A stretch of 64,000 bases of DNA from Methanosarcina vacuolata Z-761 (GTDB lineage Archaea > Halobacteriota > Methanosarcinia > Methanosarcinales > Methanosarcinaceae). The stretch lies in NCBI RefSeq assembly GCF_000969905.1, contig NZ_CP009520.1, forward strand, positions 1,054,001-1,118,000. The letters are read 5' to 3'. Made by a program: the position numbers and the translations under genes. Every line of letters begins with the position of its first letter. Within the stretch, counting starts at the first letter, position 1. This document shows, one piece after another, positions 46,414 to 55,198 of this stretch. The notes under the pieces were generated by a model. That model was not told the origin of the DNA and ran no database searches. It saw only the letters and a program-made list of their open reading frames with translations.

Positions 46414-49400
46414 TTGAAGAAAAAAACAGGAATTTACAATGAAACATCTGGTAGAAAATGGAGATTAATCTGTATTACTTTAGTTCTAATTTTTTCAGTA
46501 ATTTCAATATCAGCTACAGGTGCGGAAAGCAAAACCAATAGTCAGACAGGGGACAAAATAGTACATGAGTCAGATACTGGAGTAAGTAATGAGACAGAGG
46601 ATAACTGTTTGTACTGCATAGTAGACGAAAATTATGCCGAAGTTGACTGCTTTGACTGCACAGAAAGTGGCGAAGATAATAATACCGGAGATAAGTGCTC
46701 CTACTGCATAGAAAGTGATGAAAAAAACGATACCGGGAGCAAATGTTCATCCTGCACGAAAAGTGAAGAAAAAGATGAAAACGAGGATGAATGTCTGTAC
46801 TGCATAGAAGATGAAGAAAATCTTGAACAAAAATCAGGAGGAAACAGTACAGAAACCCCGGAAACAGTAGTATATAATAAGTCAAAAACCGGAACTGGAA
46901 CAAGTACCAAAATCCCGGAAACAGTAATAGATAATAAGTCAAAAACCGGAACTGGAACAAGTACAGAAACCCAGAAAACAGTAGTATACAATAAGTCAAA
47001 AACTGGAAGCGGGACAAGTACAGAAACCCAGAAAACAGTAGTAGATAATAAGTCAAAAACTGGAAGCTGGACAAGTACAGAAACCCAGAAAACAGTAGTA
47101 TATAATAAGTCAAAAACCGGAACTGGAACAAGTACAGAAACCCCGGAAACAGTAATAGATAATAAGTCAAAAACCGGAACCGGAACAAGTACCGAAACCC
47201 CGGAAACAGTAATAGATAATAAGTCAAAAACCGGAAGCGGAATAAGTACCGAAACCCCGGAAACAGTAGTAGACAATAAGTCAAAGACTGGAACCGGAAC
47301 AAGTACCGAAACCCCGGAAACAGTAATAGATAATAAGTCAAAGACTGGAACCGGAACAAGTACCGAAACCCCGGAAACAGTAATAGATAATAAGTCAAAA
47401 ACCGGAAGCGGAATAAGTACCGAAACCCCGGAAACAGTAGTAGACAATAAGTCAAAGACTGGAACCGGAACAAGTACCGAAACCCCGGAAACAGTAATAG
47501 ATAATAAGTCAAAAACCGGAAGCGGAATAAGTACCGAAACCCCGGAAACAGTAATAGATAATAAGTCAAAAACCGGAAGCGGAACAAGTACAGAAACTCA
47601 GGAAACAGTAATAGATAATAAGTCAAAAACAGGGGCAGAAGGAAGTACCGAAACCCCGGAAACAGTAGTAGACAATAAGTCAAAAGCCGGAAGTGGAACA
47701 AGTACAGAAACTCAGGAAACAGTAGAAGATACTGAGCAAGGGACTGAATTAGCTAACTCTCTTTTACATTACAATGTGTATAAAATAGGAGAAAACAAAA
47801 GTACAGAAACTCAGGAAACTGTAGAAGATAATAAGTCAAAAACAGAAGCAGGAACAAGTACAGAAACCCAGGAAAACAGCGAAGAAAATGACTCAAAAAG
47901 TTCAGAAACTAATGTATCTAGCGGGTATAAACTAATAACAGTAAATAAAACAGTCGCTCAAGAAAATGAATCCGACAGTGAAGATACGGATAGCCAGGAA
48001 TACAGCGAAGAAAATGACTCAACGAGTTCAAAAACTAATGTATCTAACGGGTATAAACTAATAACAGTAAATAAAACAGTTGCTCAAGAAAATGAATCCG
48101 ACAGTGAAGATACGGATAGCCAGGAATACAGCGAAGAAAATGACTCAACGAGTTCAAAAACTAATGTATCTAACGGGTATAAACTAATAACAGTAAATAA
48201 AACAGTCGCTCAAGAAAATGAATCCGACAGTGAAGATACGGATAGCCAGGAATACAGCGAAAAAAATGACTCAACGAGTTCAAAAAGCGATGGATCTAAC
48301 TGTAAATGCAAAATAATAACAGCAAATAAAACAGTAGTTAATGAAAATAAAACAACCAGTTCAGAAAGCAATGTATCTGACTTAAAATATAAAATAATAA
48401 CAGCAAATGGAACAGTCGTCCAAAACAATACCAACGCGAAAAATGAAACAAAAACCGAAACAGTTACTGAACCGAAAAGCGTAAAAAGTTCAGAAGTGGA
48501 CACTGAAACCAAAACCTCCAACGAAACTTCCAAAGGCACAGGAACTTCCAATGGCACAGGAACTTCCAACGACACCGGAACTTCCAACAACACAGGAACT
48601 TCCAGCGGCACAAATAGTGTGGAAAGTGAAGTAGTGAAATCTGAAGAAAACTGGACGAATAGTCTGAGTCAGGAAGTAAATGAAATAAAAGTATATAACT
48701 GGACAGACAGTCAGGGAAATGAGTCGGAAACACCTAAGATAAAAACAGAGAAAAATAGCTGGAACAATATTAAATTAATACTGTCATATTCCTATCCCCT
48801 TCGTTCGTTTTATACTACAAATGATAATGTGAATATAAGCTATAATGGACCTGAAGCTTTAGGACATCAGAATGTGGACATATATCTTATCAAGAAATAC
48901 AGTCCGAGTTCTCCAGAAAATGGAACTTCATATAATATAAATGAGAGCACAATTAGTCTTGAGGATGTCTTAAACAATGATACAGAAGCTTATGTCAAGA
49001 TACCTGCGACCCTGAACAAAGAAGGAGACCTTACTCCACTGAGGCTGGACCCTCTTCAGGCCGGTCACTACTGGATCCTTATAACTCCTGCAGAAAACGA
49101 AGAGGAAAATACAGGATCAGAAAATAAAGTTCTTTTAGCAAAATATTTTGAAGTTCTCCAATATCAACTGGAAGCCAGAGCTCCGTATGCCCTTCAAGAA
49201 GGCGAAAACCTAGAAGTCAGCCTGGATCTGAAGAATGCATCTAATGAAAATAATTATACTTACTGGGTTGTACTGATAAAAGATAGCGCCTATACAGCAT
49301 TTGAAGGCACGAACCCAACTTGGAGAATGACCACCGGAATCAGGCCTATCGTGAATGGAGTTGACCTTATCAAGAGTTTGGAAACAAATTTGAGTGGACA

Positions 49401-49881
49401 TGAATCCGAAAACGAAAAAAACGAACTTAGGCACGAGATCCAGACCCTTATAGGGAAAGATAATGGTACGATAAGCATAGGTGAGAAAAACCAGAACAAC
49501 CTTTCACTGAAAAGCCTGGACCTTCCCCCAGGAAACTACCTGCTCCTTACAGGAGCATATGAAAATAATGAGGGCCTGACAGGCATATCTCAGGGAAATC
49601 TGAGGATATCCGCCGAAAACTTATCAGGATTGGGTTTGAAACCCGGCTCAGAAAATACCTTCGGTGATGAATCTTCGACGAAATTCAAAGACTCTCCGCT
49701 TATGGGAATTAAGTCTATTCTCGAAAATCCAAAATCATTCATACTCGAAGATGTCAAGCCATATATTCAGGCAAACTCATTAGCAGAAGTCTTAAGAAAC
49801 CCTCCAAAACTTCCCTCCTTCCTGTTAGGATTTGCAGTAACCCTACTGATAGGATTTGCAGTACTGAGGAAAAAGAAATGA
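46414..49881 (+). CDS. Large repeat-rich, membrane-anchored surface protein
   Basis: A protein of about 1155 residues, exported through Sec. Order of parts: signal peptide (WRLICITLVLIFSVISISAT); a Cys-rich segment with five CxxC pairs (residues 65-130); about 15 repeats of 19 residues containing NKSKTGTGTSTETPETV; three and a part repeats of 42 residues (ENDSTSSKTNVSNGYKLIT); a Thr/Ser/Gly/Asn linker; an extracellular domain (about 785-1067) shared with two paralogues, with QTLIGKDNGTISIGEKNQN; and a C-terminal anchor (FLLGFAVTLLIGFAVLRKKK). The repeats are full of N-x-S/T sequons. Start is TTG with AAGGGGTG six bases upstream; the GTG three codons earlier lies within that site. It is likely a long glycosylated stalk on the cell surface. 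Function unknown. Confidence 0.85.
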   Translation: MKKKTGIYNETSGRKWRLICITLVLIFSVISISATGAESKTNSQTGDKIVHESDTGVSNETEDNCLYCIVDENYAEVDCFDCTESGEDNNTGDKCSYCIESDEKNDTGSKCSSCTKSEEKDENEDECLYCIEDEENLEQKSGGNSTETPETVVYNKSKTGTGTSTKIPETVIDNKSKTGTGTSTETQKTVVYNKSKTGSGTSTETQKTVVDNKSKTGSWTSTETQKTVVYNKSKTGTGTSTETPETVIDNKSKTGTGTSTETPETVIDNKSKTGSGISTETPETVVDNKSKTGTGTSTETPETVIDNKSKTGTGTSTETPETVIDNKSKTGSGISTETPETVVDNKSKTGTGTSTETPETVIDNKSKTGSGISTETPETVIDNKSKTGSGTSTETQETVIDNKSKTGAEGSTETPETVVDNKSKAGSGTSTETQETVEDTEQGTELANSLLHYNVYKIGENKSTETQETVEDNKSKTEAGTSTETQENSEENDSKSSETNVSSGYKLITVNKTVAQENESDSEDTDSQEYSEENDSTSSKTNVSNGYKLITVNKTVAQENESDSEDTDSQEYSEENDSTSSKTNVSNGYKLITVNKTVAQENESDSEDTDSQEYSEKNDSTSSKSDGSNCKCKIITANKTVVNENKTTSSESNVSDLKYKIITANGTVVQNNTNAKNETKTETVTEPKSVKSSEVDTETKTSNETSKGTGTSNGTGTSNDTGTSNNTGTSSGTNSVESEVVKSEENWTNSLSQEVNEIKVYNWTDSQGNESETPKIKTEKNSWNNIKLILSYSYPLRSFYTTNDNVNISYNGPEALGHQNVDIYLIKKYSPSSPENGTSYNINESTISLEDVLNNDTEAYVKIPATLNKEGDLTPLRLDPLQAGHYWILITPAENEEENTGSENKVLLAKYFEVLQYQLEARAPYALQEGENLEVSLDLKNASNENNYTYWVVLIKDSAYTAFEGTNPTWRMTTGIRPIVNGVDLIKSLETNLSGHESENEKNELRHEIQTLIGKDNGTISIGEKNQNNLSLKSLDLPPGNYLLLTGAYENNEGLTGISQGNLRISAENLSGLGLKPGSENTFGDESSTKFKDSPLMGIKSILENPKSFILEDVKPYIQANSLAEVLRNPPKLPSFLLGFAVTLLIGFAVLRKKK
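46850..47725 (+). repeat. 57-bp coding tandem repeat, about 15 copies
   Basis: In-frame repeats encoding a 19-residue unit around STETPETVIDNKSKTGTG. Copies group into subtypes (GTGT, GSGI, GSGT; TPETVID, TPETVVD, TQKTVVY) arranged in blocks, which points to repeated duplication and recombination. Confidence 0.9.
47881..48384 (+). repeat. 126-bp coding tandem repeat, three full copies and one degenerate
   Basis: Spacing is exactly 126 bp (GAAGAAAATG at 47881, 48007 and 48133; a variant at 48259). Each unit encodes 42 residues with four N-x-S/T sequons (NDS, NVS, NKT, NES). The first three copies are nearly identical at DNA level. Confidence 0.9.
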
Positions 49882-49964
49882 AACCCGTAAACTAAACTTA
49901 GTGAAACAGGTCGGAAAATTTCCATCCAGTTACAAAAAAATCAAAAATCTTGAAAAAAAGATCG

Positions 49965-49999
49965 AGAGAAAGGGTGTAGAAGGCTACAATCCTTTCTCT
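49965..49999 (+). terminator. Hairpin terminator after the large surface-protein gene
   Basis: Perfect 9-bp outer stem AGAGAAAGG/CCTTTCTCT extended by an inner TGTAG/CTACA pair, about 85 bp after the stop codon, followed by TTTA. A related hairpin follows the gene at 52905 (53996-54030). Confidence 0.65.
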
Positions 50000-50070
50000 T
50001 TACAGCTAGATACAAAAACCTGTACACTGGATGGGTTTTACTGCAGCAATACAAGATACTAAAAAGAATA

Positions 50071-50457
50071 AATATATAAACCAGTTTTATTATTTGTCCT
50101 TATGTCTGTCTAGAATTTTTACAAATAAGTTAGGTGTAAGAAGTAAATCCATAATACATCGATTCATAATACATCGATTCATAATACATCGATTCATAAT
50201 ACATCGATTCATAATACATCGATTCATAATACATCGATTCATAATACATCGATTCATAATACATCGATTCATAATACATCGATTCATAATACATCGATTC
50301 ATAATACATCGATTCATAATACATCGATTCATAATACGTCGATTCACAATGCATCGATTCATGATACATCGATTCATAATACATCGATTCATAATAGCTA
50401 TTCAATGGACAATAGCCTTTCTAGTCAAGAAAACACAAAGAGGAGAGGTTTAAAAAA
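50071..50457 (+). promoter_or_regulatory. Promoter-leader cassette 1 (with minisatellite)
   Basis: TATA box AATATATAAACCAGTTTTAT at 50071-50090, then a long leader with the 15-bp array (50150-50395), a hairpin GCTATT/AATAGC (50397-50416, loop CAATGGAC), and AGGAGAGGTT before the TTG at 50458. The same TATA, hairpin and ribosome site recur before the genes at 52905 and 54252, without the array. Confidence 0.7.
50150..50395. repeat. 15-bp minisatellite, about 16 copies, in a 5' leader
   Basis: Near-perfect tandem copies of GATTCATAATACATC; only the last four or so units carry single-base changes. Each junction contains ATCGAT. Frames on both strands across it (repeats of IIHRF or YYESM) are artefacts. 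The array sits between the TATA box and the leader hairpin of the gene at 50458. Confidence 0.95.
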
Positions 50458-52260
50458 TTGCTTCCTGAAAAAATTAAGTTAATAGAGCCCGTTTTTACAT
50501 TCATTAAAAATCCAAAGAATAAGGAAAGTTTGAGACTCCTGTTTTTGCTTCCTGTTTTTCTGTTCCTGATTCTTCCTCACGGAGCAGCTGCCTCAAGCAA
50601 CTGGGAACTTACTCCTCAAAATCCAGTTGTTGGGGATACAATGGAGATAAAAGGAACTGGTTTTGAGGGAGATACTGCGAAAGTACTGGTATCTTTCGAA
50701 AAAGATGTGGAAGTTCAGGATGGAGAATATGAGTATCTGCTTGAAGATGTAGTAATCCCCTCTGGTTTTGACAACAGTTTTACCGTGCAGGCTGTAGGAG
50801 CAGATGATTTGAATGTGAGAGCAAAGCTGCTCCTATGGTTAACTAAAGGTGCAGAAGCAAAAGATGGCATTGCTACCGTTTCCCATACAAATGTCCCTCC
50901 AGGAACATATGAAATAAGGATTGACGGAAAGGCAAATGGTTCCAGTGTCAAACTCAAGATAACAGCCATGCAAGAGATAGAGGTAGATTCTGATGGAAAT
51001 CTCAGCTATGAATATAATACTAAGTCTATACCGGCAGGTAATTTTGAAGTAAATGTTGAGGGCATTACAAAGCAAATAGAATTACAGCCATCAGAAAGCC
51101 TTCCTTCAGAAACAAACTCCTCGGAACAGAACTTAAGTGAAGAACAAAATAACGAAAGTCTGCCTTCAGAAATGAACTACTCTGACCAGAATTCAACTGA
51201 AGGAAATGATGACGAAAGCCCTGGAGATACATCTGAAGTAAAAGCATATAACTGGACAGACAGCCAGGGAAACGAGTCGATAACACCTGAGATAAAAACA
51301 GAGAAAAATAGCTGGAACAATATGATATTCATATTGTCATATCCCTATTCCCTTCGTTCATTTTACACCGTAAATGAGAGCATAAAGTTAAGCTACTACG
51401 GACCTGAAGCTTTAGGACAACAGAATGTGGATATATACCTCATCAAGGAACACAGCCCGAGTTCTCCAGAAAATGAAATTTCAAGTCTGAATGAAAGCAC
51501 AATTAGGCTTGAGAATGTCTTAAACAATGATACCGAAGCTTATGCCAAGATACCTGCAACCCTGAACAAGAACGGAGACCTTTCTCCTCTGACACTGGGC
51601 CCTCTTCAGGCCGGAAGTTACTGGACCCTTATAACCCTTCCCGGAAACGAAACGGAAAAAACAGGATCCGAAAAAGAGATCCTTTTAGCAAAATATTTTG
51701 AAGTTCTCAAATATCAAATGGAAGCTAGAGTCCCGTATACCATTCAAGAAGGCGAAAACGTAGAAGTCAACCTGGATCTGCAGAATGCACCTGATAAGGA
51801 TAATTATACTTACTGGACTTTACTGATAAAGGATGGGGCCTATACAGCATCTAAAGGCACGAAATCAATCTGGATGACCACTAAAATAAGGCCTATTGTG
51901 AACGGAGTTGACCTTATCAGGAGTTTGGAAACAAATTTGAGTGGATATGAATCCGAAAATGAAAAAGATGAACTTAAGAACGAGATCCAGACCCTTATAG
52001 GAAAAGATAATGGTACAATAAGCATAGGTGAGAAAAACCAGAGTAACCTTTCCCTAAAAAGCCTGGAACTTCCCCCAGGAGACTATCTCCTCCTCTCAGG
52101 AGCCTATGAAAATAATGAAGGTCTGGCAGGTATAGCCCAGAAAAAGCTGAGAATATCCCCCGAAAATTCGTACGGATTGGACTTGAAATCCATATCCGGA
52201 AAATACCTTCGGAAGTATATCTTAGATGAAATTAAGAACCTCTCAGCTTACGGGAATTAA
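50458..52260 (+). CDS. Two-domain surface protein with a lost C-terminal anchor
   Basis: A 600-residue exported protein. A signal sequence (LRLLFLLPVFLFLILPHGAA) is followed by domain N (about residues 46-205, starting NWELTPQNPVVGDTMEIKGT), which looks like beta-sandwich modules; an acidic Ser/Asn/Glu linker; and domain C (about 263-570), with NGTISIGEKNQ. The frame stops at ISGKYLRKYILDEIKNLSAYGN. Directly after it, 52230-52430 still resembles the anchor of its paralogues but is frameshifted. The product is probably released or held non-covalently. Start is TTG, with AGGAGAGG upstream. Function unknown; related to the genes at 46414, 52905, 54252 and 55361. Confidence 0.85.
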   Translation: MLPEKIKLIEPVFTFIKNPKNKESLRLLFLLPVFLFLILPHGAAASSNWELTPQNPVVGDTMEIKGTGFEGDTAKVLVSFEKDVEVQDGEYEYLLEDVVIPSGFDNSFTVQAVGADDLNVRAKLLLWLTKGAEAKDGIATVSHTNVPPGTYEIRIDGKANGSSVKLKITAMQEIEVDSDGNLSYEYNTKSIPAGNFEVNVEGITKQIELQPSESLPSETNSSEQNLSEEQNNESLPSEMNYSDQNSTEGNDDESPGDTSEVKAYNWTDSQGNESITPEIKTEKNSWNNMIFILSYPYSLRSFYTVNESIKLSYYGPEALGQQNVDIYLIKEHSPSSPENEISSLNESTIRLENVLNNDTEAYAKIPATLNKNGDLSPLTLGPLQAGSYWTLITLPGNETEKTGSEKEILLAKYFEVLKYQMEARVPYTIQEGENVEVNLDLQNAPDKDNYTYWTLLIKDGAYTASKGTKSIWMTTKIRPIVNGVDLIRSLETNLSGYESENEKDELKNEIQTLIGKDNGTISIGEKNQSNLSLKSLELPPGDYLLLSGAYENNEGLAGIAQKKLRISPENSYGLDLKSISGKYLRKYILDEIKNLSAYGN

Positions 52261-52436
52261 GTCCATTCTCGGAACCCAAAATCACTCATATCCAGATATG
52301 TCAAGCTAAGTATTCAGGCAAACTCATTAGCAGAAAATCGTGCGAAATCCTCCAAACCTTCCCTCTTCATGTTAGGATTTGCAGGAACCCTGTTGATAGG
52401 GTTTGCAGCACTGAGGAAAAAGAAGTGGAACCGATA
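52230..52436 (+). pseudogene. Decayed C-terminal anchor of the gene at 50458
   Basis: The DNA ATTAAGTCCATTCTCG, TTCAGGCAAACTCATTAGCA and TTAGGATTTGCAGGAACCCT matches the anchor-coding ends at 49700-49880 and 53735-53918. The frame of the 600-residue protein has shifted by one base before this point, and a further deletion near 52275 stops the original frame. The final part could still encode FAGTLLIGFAALRKKK in another frame. Confidence 0.75.
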
Positions 52437-52508
52437 AATTAAACCCAGAAGACCAGACTGGAAAATTTCCATTCAGCCTTAATAAAAACAGAAAAACTTG
52501 AAAAATAT

Positions 52509-52545
52509 AAGGAGAAGGATTTAACTATCTCCATTCTTTCTCCTT
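52509..52545 (+). terminator. Hairpin terminator after the gene at 50458
   Basis: Stem AAGGAGAA with its near complement TTTCTCCTT around a loop of about 20 nt, ending in TTAAT. It precedes MITE copy C. Confidence 0.5.
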
Positions 52546-52563
52546 AATACTTGATGTAAAACC

Positions 52564-52695
52564 TACAGCCTCAAATTTGCTGTATATTTGAAGTCAAGTT
52601 TTTGCGTACAATGGAGAAATTGATCCCCTTATATAGAATTTTCTACCCCGTAATTTATTAGATTTGTGATTTTACAGAAAAAATTGTGCACTGCC
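52564..52695. mobile_element. MITE-like element, copy C
   Basis: About 132 bp matching copies A and B: TCAAATTTGCTGTATATTTG at the left, AAGTTTTTGCGTACAATG inside, GATTTTACAGAAAAA and GTGCACTGCC at the right. The left tip is degraded (CTACAGCC for GGCAGTGT). It sits between the terminator of one surface-protein gene and the promoter of the next. Confidence 0.7.
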
Positions 52696-52756
52696 TAAAA
52701 ACCTGTATATGGATACACATTTTTTATTGTAAGCAGTGTGGAATACTAAAAAGTAA

Positions 52757-52904
52757 AATATATAAACCAGTTTTATCATTCATTATTATATCTGTCTAGA
52801 ATTTTTATAATTAGTCCAGATATAAGAAGTGGACCTTTAATACACTATTCAATGGACAATAGCCTTTCTAGTCAAGAAAATACCAAGAGGAGAGGTTCAA
52901 AAAA
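52757..52904 (+). promoter_or_regulatory. Promoter-leader cassette 2
   Basis: TATA box AAATATATAAACCAGTTTTAT, leader hairpin CTATT/AATAG (52845-52862) with the CAATGGAC-type loop, and AGGAGAGGTT before the TTG at 52905. Same order and near-identical sequence as cassettes 1 and 3 but no 15-bp array. Confidence 0.65.
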
Positions 52905-53918
52905 TTGCTTCCTGAAGAAATTAATCCAATAAAACCAGTTTTTACATTTATCCATAATTTGAAAAATAACGAAAATTTGAGACTCCTTCTTTTGCTTTCG
53001 GTTTTCCTATTCCTTATTAGTTCTTCCGGAGCAGCTGCCTCAGGTAGCTGGGAAATTACACCCCAAAATCCCGCTTCTGGAGATACAATTGAGATAACAG
53101 GGACCGGCTTTGAGGGAGATACTGCGAAAGCGCTGGTATCCTTCGAAAAAGATGTGGAGGTCCAGGATGGAGAATACGAGTATCTGCTTGAAGATGTAAT
53201 AATCCCCTCCAGCTCCTACAACAGCTTTACTGTGCAGGCAGAAGGGGTTGAGGATCTGAATGTGAGAGCAAAACTGCTCCTATGGTTAACTAAAAGCTCA
53301 GAGGCAAAAGATGGCACTGCTACCGTTATCCAGACAAACGTTCCTCCAGGAACATATAAGATCAGGATCGATGGAAAGGCAAGTGGCTCTAGTGTTAAAC
53401 TCAAGATAACAGCCGTGCAAGAAGTTGAGGTAGATTCTGATGGAAGCATCAGCTATGAATATAGTACTAAGTCTATACCGGCAGGTGATTTTGAAGTAAA
53501 TGTTGGGGACGTTACAAAACAGATAGAATTACAATCTTCAGAAAACCTGACTTCGGAAATGAACTCTTCGGAACAGAACACAAGTGAAGAACAAGATAAC
53601 GAAAGTACTGGAGATACGGTCCAGGAAAATGTGGGAAAATCTAGTGGAAGTACACGCGGGTCGGTCTTGATATCTAGTTCTGAGAATTCTACCGGAGATA
53701 ATGACTCTTCAATAATAAATAAAATTTCTTCGCTTATGAGAATTAAGTCCATTCTCGAAACTCCAAAATCATTCATATTAGAAGATGTCACGCCATACAT
53801 TCAGGCAAATTCATTAGCAGAAGTCTTAAAAAACCCTCCAAAACTTCCCTCTTTCCTTTTAGGATTTGCAGGAACCCTGCTGATAGGGCTTGCTGTGCTG
53901 AGGAAAATGAAAAAATAA
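52905..53918 (+). CDS. Surface protein with domain N and C-terminal anchor
   Basis: A 337-residue exported protein. Signal sequence LRLLLLLSVFLFLISSSGAA, then domain N (SWEITPQNPASGDTIEITGT onward), then a Ser/Asn/Glu linker, then directly the anchor block of the largest paralogue (IKSILETPKSFILEDVTPYI and FLLGFAGTLLIGLAVLRKMK). Domain C is missing altogether, so it looks like a deletion or shuffling product of the two-domain form. TTG start with AGGAGAGG upstream. Likely membrane-anchored at the outside. Function unknown. Confidence 0.85.
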   Translation: MLPEEINPIKPVFTFIHNLKNNENLRLLLLLSVFLFLISSSGAAASGSWEITPQNPASGDTIEITGTGFEGDTAKALVSFEKDVEVQDGEYEYLLEDVIIPSSSYNSFTVQAEGVEDLNVRAKLLLWLTKSSEAKDGTATVIQTNVPPGTYKIRIDGKASGSSVKLKITAVQEVEVDSDGSISYEYSTKSIPAGDFEVNVGDVTKQIELQSSENLTSEMNSSEQNTSEEQDNESTGDTVQENVGKSSGSTRGSVLISSSENSTGDNDSSIINKISSLMRIKSILETPKSFILEDVTPYIQANSLAEVLKNPPKLPSFLLGFAGTLLIGLAVLRKMKK

Positions 53919-53995
53919 GAAAGTAAAACCATAATACCAGATTGGAAAATTTCCATTCAGCTTTGATAATAACAGAAAAACTTGAAAAAATAGTG

Positions 53996-54030
53996 AGAGA
54001 AGGGATGTAGCAGGCTATAATCCTTTCTCT
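53996..54030 (+). terminator. Hairpin terminator after the gene at 52905
   Basis: Outer stem AGAGAAGG/CCTTTCTCT with an inner GTAG/CTAT pair, followed by TTTAT. It is a duplicate of the hairpin at 49965-49999. Confidence 0.6.
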
Positions 54031-54100
54031 TTATAGCTGAATGCAAAAACCTGTATACTGGATATGTTTTGCTGCAAACAACGCTAAATACTAAAAAGAA

Positions 54101-54251
54101 AAATATATAAACTAGTTTTATTATTTGTCCTATATCTGTCTAGGATTTTTATACTAAGTCCATATATAAAGAAAAATAGACCTATAATATAGCTATTCAA
54201 TGGACAATAGCCTTTCTAATCAGAAAATATTAAGAGGAGAGGTTAAAGAAA
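54101..54251 (+). promoter_or_regulatory. Promoter-leader cassette 3
   Basis: TATA box AAATATATAAACTAGTTTTAT, leader hairpin GCTATT/AATAGC (54192-54211) and AGAGGAGAGGTT before the TTG at 54252. Upstream sequence back to the terminator also matches cassette 1. Confidence 0.65.
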
Positions 54252-55115
54252 TTGCTTCCTGAAGAAATAGAGTTTGTAAAGCCCATTTTTACATTTATCA
54301 AAAATCCAAAGAATATGGAAAGTTTGAAGCTCCTGTTTTTACTTCCTGTTTTCCTGTTCCTGATCATTTCTCCTGGGGCAGTTGCTTCAAGTAACTGGGA
54401 ACTTACTCCCCAAAATCCAGTTGTTGGGGATACAATGGAGATAAAAGGAACCGGTTTTGAGGGAGATACCGCGAAAGTGCTGGTATCCTTCGAAAAAGAT
54501 GTGGAGGTTCAGGATGGAGAATATGAGTACCTGCTTGAAGATGTAGTAATCCCCTCTGGTTTTGACAACAGTTTTACCGTGAAGGCTGTAGGGGCAGATG
54601 ACTTGAACGTGAGAGCAAAGCTGCTCCTATGGTTAACTAGAAGCGCAGAGGCAAAAGATGGCACTGCTACCGTTTCCCAGTCAAATGTCCCTCCAGGAAC
54701 ATATAAGATCAGGATCGATGGAAAGGCAAGTGGTTCTAGTGTCAAACTCAAGATAACAGCCATGCAAGAGATTGAAGTAGATTCTGATGGAAGTCTCAGC
54801 TATGAATATAATACTAAGTCTATACCAGCAGGTGGTTTTGAAGTAAACGTTGAGGGCACTAAAAAGCAAATAGAATTACAGCCATCAGAAAGCCTCTCTT
54901 CAGAAACAAACTCCTCGGAACAGAACTCAAGTGAGGGAGAAGTCGGGGAAATAACTGCGAAAATAAAAGAAGAAATAGACAATGGAAATATTTCCAGTGA
55001 AGAAAATATACTTGCCGAGAGTTTCCAGAACCTGAAATCTCAGAAGATATGGATAGCAGGAGTCTTAGCCGTATTAATATTATTTGTGGTTTATTTAAAG
55101 AGGAAAAAGTCATAA
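54252..55115 (+). CDS. Surface protein with domain N and a different anchor
   Basis: A 287-residue exported protein. Signal sequence (LKLLFLLPVFLFLIISPGAV), then domain N nearly identical to that of the gene at 50458 (NWELTPQNPVVGDTMEIKGT). After a short Ser/Glu linker the end differs: a charged stretch (EEIDNGNISSEENILAESFQ) and an unrelated transmembrane helix (IWIAGVLAVLILFVVYLKRK). So the anchor was replaced while domain N was kept. TTG start with AGGAGAGG upstream. No function known; probably a short surface-bound form of the family. Confidence 0.85.
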   Translation: MLPEEIEFVKPIFTFIKNPKNMESLKLLFLLPVFLFLIISPGAVASSNWELTPQNPVVGDTMEIKGTGFEGDTAKVLVSFEKDVEVQDGEYEYLLEDVVIPSGFDNSFTVKAVGADDLNVRAKLLLWLTRSAEAKDGTATVSQSNVPPGTYKIRIDGKASGSSVKLKITAMQEIEVDSDGSLSYEYNTKSIPAGGFEVNVEGTKKQIELQPSESLSSETNSSEQNSSEGEVGEITAKIKEEIDNGNISSEENILAESFQNLKSQKIWIAGVLAVLILFVVYLKRKKS

Positions 55116-55198
55116 TAATGTACTGAGGGATTTTAAATACGATTGTTTTTAGAATTCTTTGAAGACACTTTCGATAAACTATAAATACATATTAATAG

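Noticed and set aside
46600..46815. CxxC array considered as a multihaem cytochrome
   Set aside because: None of the pairs is followed by His, so haem c attachment motifs are absent.
46514..47701. Long minus-strand frames (395 and 248 codons) under the surface-protein repeats
   Set aside because: They are kept open by the 57-bp in-frame repeats of the plus-strand gene, have no ribosome site and give implausible FRYLFRF-type sequence.
50031..50453. A 140-codon frame made of IIHRF repeats, and two minus-strand frames of similar kind
   Set aside because: The 15-bp unit is a multiple of three, so all frames stay open. The stretch is the leader of the gene at 50458, placed between its TATA box and ribosome site.
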